39,767 nt of DNA from Bradyrhizobium oropedii (GTDB taxonomy: Bacteria > Pseudomonadota > Alphaproteobacteria > Rhizobiales > Xanthobacteraceae), in NCBI RefSeq assembly GCF_020889685.1, contig NZ_JACMYO010000067.1, positions 1 to 39,767 of the forward strand. The letters are read 5' to 3'. The notes under the pieces are model-generated. The model was not told where the DNA came from and did not search any database. It saw nothing but the letters and a program-made list of their open reading frames with translations. The position numbers were made by a program, and so were the translations under genes. Numbering within the stretch: position 1 is the stretch's first letter; each line of letters begins with the position of its first letter. Positions 15,377 to 21,383 of this stretch are shown here, piece after piece.

Positions 15377-15562
15377 ATGAAGGACATGCAAGCGCACTTG
15401 GAGAAGCTTCGTGTCGAGGCGGAAGAGTGCGAGCTGATTAGCAAGCTGGCGAAGAATCGGACGAAGAAAGAACTGTTCGCCAAGCTGGCTGCGCATCATC
15501 GTATGCTGGCCGATGAGGTCGAGCGGACTTTAGGCAAGTCCAAAGAGAGCGGTCTAGCATAA
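15377..15562 (+). CDS. Small helical hypothetical protein (61 aa)
   Basis: It reads MKDMQAHLEKLRVEAEECEL ... KKELFAKLAAHHRMLADEVERTL, a charged antiparallel helical hairpin with coiled-coil character. I recognise it as a common short Bradyrhizobium family without a described role. A GGGGAG sequence lies before ATG 15377. The upstream FixK/FNR-type palindrome (15267-15280) suggests oxygen-responsive expression. No membrane segment or signal peptide; cytosolic. Confidence 0.7.
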   Translation: MKDMQAHLEKLRVEAEECELISKLAKNRTKKELFAKLAAHHRMLADEVERTLGKSKESGLA

Positions 15563-15852
15563 CGAAAATCTATGACGTTGAAAGTTGTTCTCCCCGGAGT
15601 TTTCCGGATACCCCGATAGAGAACTCCTTAAAGGTGCCATGCAATTCTCTTCATCGATGGATCACGACACGCCACGAGAATGGCTCATGCCCGCGCTGCG
15701 GCGCGGATATGCTCGACTGGCGAATTGAATGGTACGCGACAACAGAACGCTGGAGGCGAGCCGGTTACCGGAGCCGACGCGGACGGAAGCGCCCACTAGA
15801 ACCTGGAATCGTCACGACATTCGGAGCCGCCCAGACCTTAGGGAGCGTCATC

Positions 15853-15984
15853 ATGAAAGGCGTATTGCTAGCCGTCGGCATCCTTTTCGTTCTTTATGTC
15901 GCCGATCAGCATTTCAACCACGGTCAATACACCGATGCCGTTCAGCGCATGGCGGCCCAGATGAAGCATTCCTTCGGAGTGTAA
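15853..15984 (+). CDS. Small single-pass membrane protein (43 aa)
   Basis: MKGVLLAVGILFVLYVADQHF is one transmembrane helix, followed by a short polar tail (TDAVQRMAAQMKHSFGV). AGGGAG lies 8 bases before ATG 15853. I recall near-identical peptides in other Bradyrhizobium islands, role unknown. The same frame is open upstream to 15634 and includes a C-x2-C (SCPRCGADML); whether that is a separate or fused product cannot be decided, but the ribosome site favours the short form. Confidence 0.6.
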   Translation: MKGVLLAVGILFVLYVADQHFNHGQYTDAVQRMAAQMKHSFGV

Positions 15985-16116
15985 GGCCCCTTTTCCCTCG
16001 CAAGATTGGGGGCCGTGTCTTTTGAAACTTCGCGTAGACATCCAATGAAGGACAGTTTCCTGTTAGGGAACATCATGAGTGCGTGCTAAGCGGCGCCTAT
16101 CGGACAGGGGCATTCA

Positions 16117-16368
16117 GTGGCAAGCGCAAAAGAATTCGTAGACTTCTGGTTAGAGAACAGCGTTCACGCTGATGAGCACTTCGGCGTTCGACGTGGTCGC
16201 CCCGAAATTGACGAGCTTGTCCAAAGGCTCTTGGTCGCGGCGATGGCGCAGGGGTTCTCGGAAGACCAGGTACAAGCGGAGCTTGGTGGCGACATCCACG
16301 CGTTTATCCGTACCCGCGTCGACGAGCAGAATGCCGAGGAAGCCTCCAGGCTGAAACGAGAGCAATGA
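16117..16368 (+). CDS. Small conserved hypothetical protein (83 aa)
   Basis: It begins ASAKEFVDFWLENSVHADEHF and continues with IDELVQRLLVAAMAQGFSED and a charged tail, all predicted helical. It belongs by eye to a short hypothetical family common in rhizobial islands. GTG 16117 is used as start, with AGGGG six bases before it. No membrane or metal site. It lies in the run of short same-strand genes and has no evident operon partner. Confidence 0.65.
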   Translation: MASAKEFVDFWLENSVHADEHFGVRRGRPEIDELVQRLLVAAMAQGFSEDQVQAELGGDIHAFIRTRVDEQNAEEASRLKREQ

Positions 16369-16455
16369 AAGCATACTCATTCGGGCTGCACACTGCGAAG
16401 ATATCGCACCGACAACGTGGCTAGGATCGTCTCGGACACCTAAAGGGAGATTGAT

Positions 16456-16641
16456 ATCAAAGTCTATTTTTCATGCCGCGAATGCGGCGCTATCTATTCT
16501 GCATCTCAAGAGCGTGGCTCCGCCCCTACTTTCATTTCAGGCGCCTTCAAATGCGAACAGTGCGGCAAGCCAGTCCATCATTGGGCGGGGCTCTATAGTT
16601 ACTCTGACTGGAAATGCGTGACCGATGAACATGAAGGGTGA
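16456..16641 (+). CDS. Small zinc-ribbon protein with non-canonical start (61 aa)
   Basis: It reads KVYFSCRECGAIYSASQERG, then FKCEQCGKPVHHWAGLYSYSDWK: two C-x2-C pairs (about residues 7-10 and 33-36), a small zinc ribbon. I recognise the family from rhizobial genomes (typical ending 'W-x-G-x-Y-x-Y/F-x-D-W'). The frame has no ATG/GTG/TTG at the expected place; after an in-frame stop it opens with ATT-GAT-ATC, and AAGGGAG is spaced 6 bases before the ATC at 16456. The start codon is therefore either a rare AUC/AUU or a mutated ATG. The stop overlaps the beginning of a broken gene at 16625. Confidence 0.6.
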   Translation: MKVYFSCRECGAIYSASQERGSAPTFISGAFKCEQCGKPVHHWAGLYSYSDWKCVTDEHEG

Positions 16642-16781
16642 CCGCCCCTACTCCGCCCCCGAGAAAGCCGCCCGCAGGATCATGGAGCATGCTCGAGCGT
16701 TCGAGCCAAGGCTGGCTTGAGTACCACGAGAGCGGGACGTTCGTGAGGATGAAGCAGGCGGGGAAGGACCTGTTCGCCTGA
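16625..16781 (+). pseudogene. Small hypothetical gene with internal deletion
   Basis: The 5' part reads MNMKGDRPYSAPEKAARRIMEHARAFEP before running to a stop; the 3' part, in another frame, reads GWLEYHESGTFVRMKQAGKDLFA and ends at 16781. Both match, in order, the two ends of a rhizobial hypothetical family of about 85 residues that I recall (start '...AARRLMEIAN', end 'HESGT-Y/F-V...GAELFA'), with the middle missing. A deletion with frameshift explains this. It overlaps the previous gene by 17 bp. Confidence 0.5.
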
Positions 16782-16913
16782 GAAGAAACGGCCCCAGCGG
16801 GGCAGAGCCAGGGCCGCCAGTTCACACTTTGATCGTCCGCTTGCTGCTCGGCGGGAACAGCAGCGAACACGGTAATAAACTAGGTGCGCGGAGATCGTTC
16901 CTAATCACACCGT

Positions 16914-17012
16914 GTAGAAGAAGAGGCTCGCAAGCACGCAAAGCAGCTCGTTGACGGCCAAACCATAGAGCTGTGGGAAGGCGCCCGGCGGATCGCCATC
17001 TTTGAGACTAAG
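16914..17012 (+). pseudogene. Fragment of a hypothetical gene
   Basis: An open stretch reading VEEEARKHAKQLVDGQTIEL WEGARRIAIFE (shown split) resembles the C-terminal end of small rhizobial proteins with 'A-x-x-L-x-DGxxVELWEGxRLI'. It has no start codon and runs on into unrelated sequence, so it is a remnant. No product is expected. Identification is from memory of the motif only. Confidence 0.35.
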
Positions 17013-17044
17013 TTTAATATTGAACCAACACTTCATCCGATAGA

Positions 17045-17284
17045 TTGCCCCTCTCAATGCGCAAGACGAACCTGCAGCGGCTCCTGGCGCGTCGGCCGGA
17101 AGGCATCTTCATCTCGGATTTCGAGCAAGGCGAGATCGGCCCGGCACTCTTCCGGAAGGCCTGCGAGTTCGGGTTCGAGGGTCTGGTCTCGAAGCGGTCA
17201 GATCGCCCTTACCGAGGCGGCCGATGCCCGCACTGGATCAAGGTCAAGAACCGGACCCATCCTGCAATGTCGCGGGAATTTTGA
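17045..17284 (+). pseudogene. ATP-dependent DNA ligase fragment
   Basis: The 79-codon frame reads MRKTNLQRLLARRPEGIFIS ... FEQGEIGPALFRKACEFGFEGLVSKRSDR ... PHWIKVKNR (partly shown), which is the C-terminal end of the adenylation domain of an ATP-dependent DNA ligase. It holds motif IV (EGLVSK) and motif V (WIKVKN), but motif I with the catalytic Lys is absent. The fragment cannot be active. A longer, frameshifted relative lies at 19502-20424; the two differ enough in sequence to be separate paralogues. Confidence 0.7.
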
Positions 17285-17350
17285 GAGTGCGTTGCGAGCA
17301 ATTTGCGATTGGCCAAGGTATCGCGGCTGACTAAACAAAAGGAGCGACCC

Positions 17351-17560
17351 GTGAAAGTCTGGATCTATACCGATGCCAACAAACAGGTTGGCGACCGTGA
17401 TCACCTCAAAGTCTTTGCTACCGATGACGTCGCTGACGAGTGGTTTAAAGCAAACGACCCGGAGGGCGTCGCGTTCGAATACGAAGTCCTTGGTCCTCGC
17501 AAGCCCGTACCGATTGGTGGGCGACTGGCCCAAGCCAGGCGAACTCCAAGAGGCCGTTAG
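17351..17560 (+). CDS. Small conserved hypothetical protein (69 aa)
   Basis: It begins KVWIYTDANKQVGDRDHLKV FATDDVADEWFKAND (split), then PEGVAFEYEVL and a basic tail. This short family is common in Bradyrhizobium and relatives, and is usually unannotated; a small alpha/beta fold is likely. GTG 17351 has AAGGAG at a good distance. A GC-rich hairpin starts 9 bp after the stop. Confidence 0.75.
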   Translation: MKVWIYTDANKQVGDRDHLKVFATDDVADEWFKANDPEGVAFEYEVLGPRKPVPIGGRLAQARRTPRGR

Positions 17561-17568
17561 CGAAAGAT

Positions 17569-17596
17569 GGCCCGGCTGCTTCCAGGCAACCGGGCC
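17569..17596 (+). terminator. GC-rich hairpin after 17351-17560
   Basis: GGCCCGG (17569-17575) pairs perfectly with CCGGGCC (17590-17596) across a 14-bp loop with further pairing. No strong T-run follows. A candidate terminator for the preceding gene. Confidence 0.4.
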
Positions 17597-17888
17597 AAGT
17601 CTTGGGAGAAACAGGCCTGAAGACAGGCCGAGCTACCGCCGTCACAGACATGCCGGCGGATTCTCGACCTCATCCCAGGTCCGCGAGATCGAATGCACGA
17701 CAATGGCGCGCTGGTAGTATTCTAGAACGACGTTCTGTCTGCTGGCTCGCATAGGATTCCTTGGCCTACCCGCCAGATCGTTTGCCGGATCGATCGCAGC
17801 GCTGGCCAGCTTCCTGCGTCACGGTATCGAAAGGAACAGCACGGGGCAGCCCGAGTTGATCCCGCGAGGAGAGGCCAGGAGCACTCCC

Positions 17889-18119
17889 GTGCCCGTGACA
17901 ATGGCATGCGCCAAAGATCTTGAGCTCATCGCTCTGCGCGAGCTCCGCAGTCTCCCGGGCGGAGAGCATGTCTGCCACGTCGAAATTAACCCCTCCGGTA
18001 CTGATTGGACCTTGGTGCCCGTGGTGCGTGACGGCGCTGACCCTGAGCAGGTCCTCGTGTCGGCAAAGACCACCGAGCTGCGGCTGAAGCAGCGGTACTC
18101 GGTCCGATTCGATTGGTGA
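17889..18119 (+). CDS. Small hypothetical protein (76 aa)
   Basis: It reads CAKDLELIALRELRSLPGGE, then VEINPSGTDWTLVPVVRDGAD and LRLKQRYSVRFDW: a helix followed by a small beta sheet. Related short proteins occur in rhizobia, without function. The start at GTG 17889 is set by AGGAG (17877-17881) seven bases before it; ATG 17901 is an alternative. Confidence 0.6.
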   Translation: MPVTMACAKDLELIALRELRSLPGGEHVCHVEINPSGTDWTLVPVVRDGADPEQVLVSAKTTELRLKQRYSVRFDW

Positions 18120-18140
18120 GCGACACGATTTCATTGCAGC

Positions 18141-18311
18141 GTCTTCCGCCGCACAACGGCTGGCTCGGAAAATCCTTGCCCCATTTTTGCTGAAGACGCG
18201 CCAGAACCGAACCCTGAGACGAAGAAGGACGTCGCTTGGTTCGCGTTGAACGATGACCGACCGCTAACGGCCTTTGACCCCGGCGCCGATAGCATTCAAC
18301 GCCGGACATAG
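18141..18311 (+). pseudogene. SRAP (YedK/HMCES-like) remnant
   Basis: In one frame FAEDAPEPNPETKKDVAWFA LNDDRPLTAF (split; 18186 onward) closely matches the central part of SOS-response-associated peptidases, where 'SFAEYAPEPNP...VWFALNDDRPL.AFAGIWT' is typical. Just upstream, in other frames, are LPPHNGWLG and ILAPF, like the preceding 'SPHWRGWL...CLVPF'. The N-terminal catalytic Cys, the downstream His motif and the frame are all lost. Intact members form a covalent link to abasic sites in single-stranded DNA. This copy is dead. Confidence 0.55.
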
Positions 18312-18365
18312 ACTAAACCCCTTTTCATCCTGCCGCTCCGATTGCCACTTATTCCCACGATGACC

Positions 18366-18399
18366 TTCCTAAAAATCCTCAAGCGCAAGGTTTTAGGAA
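18366..18399. terminator. Hairpin TTCCTAAAA / TTTTAGGAA
   Basis: A 9-bp perfect inverted repeat (18366-18374 with 18391-18399), extended by an imperfect inner CCT/AGG pairing. It lies in the 136-bp space between the SRAP remnant and the next gene. Its strength suggests a terminator or an RNA structure; which strand it serves is unclear. Confidence 0.4.
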
Positions 18400-18447
18400 C
18401 GACGAGCTCTAGGAAGTGGTTAAGCTCACACGGCTGTAACCGCACAG

Positions 18448-18678
18448 GTGCAATGGACAAGGATGTACAAAGACGCGATCATGGACGAGCTGAGGCAGAT
18501 TGAACTCGACGTGGTCGAAGGTGAAAGGCGGCTCGCTGAGCTTGAGGCGCGGCTGATCGAATCGAAGCGGCTGAATGAAAACGTCACCAAGGTTGAAGCC
18601 GAACTCGAAGTGATGCGCAAAAATCAGCTCGACCGAGAGCAGAACCGCCAACGCCTGCTTTCACTTCTACACCCCTAG
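18448..18678 (+). CDS. Small coiled-coil hypothetical protein (up to 76 aa)
   Basis: DELRQIELDVVEGERRLAEL EARLIES (split) and VTKVEAELEVMRKNQLDREQNRQ are heptad-rich, so almost the whole chain is a coiled coil. I recognise the pattern from short Bradyrhizobium hypotheticals. The start is uncertain among GTG 18448, ATG 18463 and ATG 18481. It ends 13 bp before a small membrane peptide gene and could share its transcript. Confidence 0.65.
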   Translation: MQWTRMYKDAIMDELRQIELDVVEGERRLAELEARLIESKRLNENVTKVEAELEVMRKNQLDREQNRQRLLSLLHP

Positions 18679-18691
18679 AAGGCGTTATTTG

Positions 18692-18793
18692 ATGACCCCC
18701 CAAGAGCGCAAAGACATGCCTTGGATTATCGCCGCCGCCGCTTTGGCTTTCGTTGTCGCGGCCGTGGCGGGAGGAATGACCTATTTTCATTAG
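18692..18793 (+). CDS. Small membrane peptide (33 aa)
   Basis: MTPQERKDMPW is a polar start, followed by one hydrophobic helix IIAAAALAFVVAAVAGGMTY. AAGG lies about 10 bases before ATG 18692. It follows the coiled-coil gene by 13 bp. Role unknown; single-pass inner-membrane peptide. Confidence 0.5.
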   Translation: MTPQERKDMPWIIAAAALAFVVAAVAGGMTYFH

Positions 18794-19111
18794 CCGGATC
18801 GGGTGCCTACAGCGCATCGGCCCCAGCGCCCGGGGGAGAGCACTGAGGCCGATGGTCGTCCACTCCTCAATCCGACCGCTGTTGCAACGCCACAAACTGC
18901 CACTTGTTCCCGAAATGAAAACGGCCTCAGCGAGAGGGGACGCGCTGAGGTCGGTTATCTCACTCAGCACGGGACGACCGGCCCAAGCTCGCTGCCGGTC
19001 GTCTCGAAAGCGACGGCCGGCGCGGGTGGATGCAGAGGGCATAATTCCCGGCCGCGAGTGTCCTAACTAGGGCAGCACCGGGCCACGAGGCATGCCGGTT
19101 GGCGGATTCTG
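18794..19111. other. Non-coding stretch
   Basis: About 318 bp with no convincing gene on either strand. It is GC-rich with several short inverted repeats (for example CTGAGG near 18842 and CTCAGC/GCTGAGG around 18925-18952). Open frames here lack ribosome sites and recognisable protein character. Confidence 0.4.
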
Positions 19112-19336
19112 CTAGCGCCGCCGCGCGACCCAGATCCCGATCAGGAAGGCGACGAAGAGCGACTGTAAGGGCGCTTTCACGGCAACCGCGCGAAGCCGCT
19201 CGGCCCAGCGCAGGGCGACATCCCGCGACGGCTGCTGGGGCCGTCGCGGGATCGCTTCGGAAGTCCGACCGCTACCGTCCTGCTCCTCGATTAGCCCCGA
19301 GGCTTCCGTCATCGCCGAGGCTTCTTTCATATCCAT
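19112..19336 (-). CDS. Small tail-anchored membrane protein (74 aa)
   Basis: It has a polar N-terminal half (MDMKEASAMTEASGLIEEQD) and a basic linker (SRDVALRWAERLRAVAVK), then a single C-terminal hydrophobic helix (APLQSLFVAFLIGIWVARRR). This 'APLQSL-x3-FL-x-G-x-WVARRR' ending is frequent in short Bradyrhizobium proteins. GGAGAG lies 6 bases before the ATG at 19336. It is divergent from the ligase gene. Inner-membrane, function unknown. Confidence 0.65.
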   Translation of the reverse strand: MDMKEASAMTEASGLIEEQDGSGRTSEAIPRRPQQPSRDVALRWAERLRAVAVKAPLQSLFVAFLIGIWVARRR

Positions 19337-19501
19337 GCGGCTCTCCTATCACAGGGTCGGGCCGACTTCCGCCGCGGCTTGGCGGTGGGTTCTTCGCTTT
19401 CTTAGCCAATCTGGCAAAACGCGAGGTAAGATCGCCAGTTCCAATTGCGGGCCGAACGATTGGGCCAATTTGAATCAGCTCATTGTTAGTGGAGTTGCGT
19501 T

Positions 19502-20424
19502 GTGGCGTTTCAGCGGAGGAAGCCCGAAGCGATCGGAGCGAAGGCGCTCTTCCCGGGCTTCATCGCGCCGCGCTCGCGTCGTCCATTGACAAGGTGCCGC
19601 GTGGCACACGCTGGATCCACGAAATCAAATTCGACGGCTACCGCGTCCAAACCCATCTCGCCAACGAGGAAGTGAAGATCTATACCCGTCGCGGTCACGA
19701 CTGGACCAGGCGGTTCAAGAAGGTCGCCGAGGACGCCTGGCACATCTCGGCCGCATCAGCGATCATCGACGGTGAGATTGTGGTGCCGGCTGCCGACGGC
19801 ACAACCGATTTCTCGGTACTGCAGAACGAGCTGCGCGGCCACTCGACCAAGATCGTGCTGGTGGCCTTCGATCTGCTCTATCTCAATGGCCGCGATCTGC
19901 GGAAGCTGCCGCTGAAGGAGCGCAAGGCCGTGCTGAAGAAGCTCGTCGCCGGCACTAACATCCAGTTCAGCGAAAGCTTCGAGGTCGACGGCCCCGAGAT
20001 GTTCAAGCACGCCTGCAAGCTGGGTTATGAAGGCGTCGTCTCGAAGGTCGCAGATAGCATCTACCCGACCGGCGCCCGCAGTCGGGACTGGGTCAAGAAA
20101 ACCTGCGCGCAACGCGAGACTCTCGCGATCGCGGGCTTCGCGCTCGACGGCAACGATTGGGATGGAATCTACGTCGGCCGCCGCAAGGGAAAAGAGCTGA
20201 TATATGCCGGCAAGGTCGACCACGGTTTCGACAAGACATCGGCTGCGGATCTGCGAAAGCGCCTGACACCGCTGATCCGGAAAACGCAGCCCTATACCAA
20301 GCGCATTGCCCATAAGGCCATTTGGGTCGAGCCTGAGGTACAGGCCGAGATCGAGTACCGCGCTAAATCAGCCGAAGGAAAGGTACGGCATCCTTTCTTT
20401 CGGGGTATCCGGGAAGACTTATGA
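19502..20424 (+). pseudogene. ATP-dependent DNA ligase (LigD-type), frameshifted near the N-terminus
   Basis: The long frame encodes a LigD-type ligase core: motif I EIKFDGYR with the adenylated Lys, motif III region TDFSVLQNEL, FDLLYLNG, motif IV EGVVSK and motif V-like DWVKKTC. An OB-fold domain follows (ETLAIAGFALDGNDWDGIYV, ... IWVEPEVQAEIEY). The natural start, GTG 19502 (AFQRRKPEAIGAKALFPGFIAP), is in another frame. A one-base deletion in GCGCCG-CGCTCGCG near 19564-19572 separates it from LASSIDKVPRG. Restoring one G gives one continuous protein of about 307 residues. A start at TTG 19483 could still give translation with a scrambled leader. The stop overlaps the next gene by ATGA. Confidence 0.75.
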
Positions 20425-20613
20425 GCGAACCGGCATGTATCCTTTGCGACGATACCGCCTGGGCATGCGAGAACCACCCGGATCAGCCTTGGACCGGCGA
20501 CCATGCGTGGCGGTGCTCCCTGCCCTAAGCGCAACAGGCCAAAGCCGGAAGATCACTCCCCGCGCCTCCCTCAAGGGTTTCGGAGTATGTTCAGTAGGCG
20601 CGATCGCCGATAA
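20421..20613 (+). pseudogene. Small Cys-rich hypothetical gene, frameshifted
   Basis: The first part reads MSEPACILCDDTAWACENHP DQPWTGDHAW (split), a well-known rhizobial small protein with 'C-x2-C ... CENHPDxPW'. The expected continuation, GGAPCPKRNRP, is found only in another frame from 20512, running to a stop at 20613. A one-base shift between about 20505 and 20511 breaks it; unshifted it ends at 20526. It starts by ATGA overlap with the ligase stop, so the two were once coupled. Probable zinc-binding protein, now broken. Confidence 0.55.
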
Positions 20614-20691
20614 CGGGGCCCGCTTGGTCACCTCAGCTATGGGCAATCTGTACACGATCTAAAGCGAATGGGGCCACCAATTGAAACGGCA

Positions 20692-21087
20692 TCATTCTGT
20701 CGGCGCTGTTGGAGGAGCGGCGTTAAGGAGGTTGGAAACAGCTGTCACGAGCTGTACTGGCGCAAATGGCTTCGTAAGCAGGATGCTGGTCGGGACGCCT
20801 TGTGATGGCCACTGGTCAGCGCTGTCGCCGGTCATGTATACTACGGGCATATCGAGGTTAAGTTCTCTAGCCCGCCTAGCAACGTCCCAGCCGGTAAGCT
20901 CGCCCTGCAAATGGATGTCGGTAATGAGCGCTCGATACTGATGGTGATCGCGTTGGAGAAGAGCGAGTGCTTCTTCGCCTGACGCGACGGCCTGCGGCTC
21001 AAAGCCGCCCTCCGATAAAGCTTCTACCGCAAGTTCTTTTATGGAGAAATCGTCCTCAACTACCAAGACAAGCAAAGGAATTTGCAC
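20692..21087 (-). CDS. Single-domain response regulator (CheY-like, 131 aa)
   Basis: A receiver domain only: acidic pocket Glu11-Asp12-Asp13 (VVEDDFS), phospho-acceptor Asp57 (ALITDIHLQG), Thr86 (VVYMTGD) and Lys106 (LLTKPF). There is no output domain, so it would act by protein interaction or as a phosphate sink/relay. The GTG at 21087 is chosen because the receiver fold begins directly after and GGAGG lies 10 bases before it; a longer form (to 21171) is less likely. No histidine kinase is seen in the window, so it is an orphan. Confidence 0.85.
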   Translation of the reverse strand: MQIPLLVLVVEDDFSIKELAVEALSEGGFEPQAVASGEEALALLQRDHHQYRALITDIHLQGELTGWDVARRARELNLDMPVVYMTGDSADQWPSQGVPTSILLTKPFAPVQLVTAVSNLLNAAPPTAPTE

Positions 21088-21383
21088 AATATCACCGCCT
21101 CCTGCCGCGACGATACGGCAGAGGCTTAAGTTACAAAGTGAACAGTTGTTCCGTTTCCGCGGAGACCACATTCCGAACTGCAGGGAACGTTTGGGTGATG
21201 CTTTGCCACGGTCGCAGCCTCGTTCGCGCGCAGAACGACTGTCTTGGTGCCAATCGAATCAAAAAGGCGTGCTTTATGGCCGCTAGCGATCCGCAACCTC
21301 ATCAGGCTTAGGTCACAAAGTTCCTATAAACGCAGTTGGGCGCACCCTCGGACGGGAAATGATCCCGTCAGAGAGGCGCTGCA

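Noticed and set aside
15584..15626. GTTCTC ... GAGAAC inverted repeat
   Set aside because: Short arms with a long GC-rich loop and no positional logic; could be chance.
21140..21156. GAAC-AGTT-GTTC near the response regulator
   Set aside because: Spacing and orientation do not match the alphaproteobacterial SOS box.
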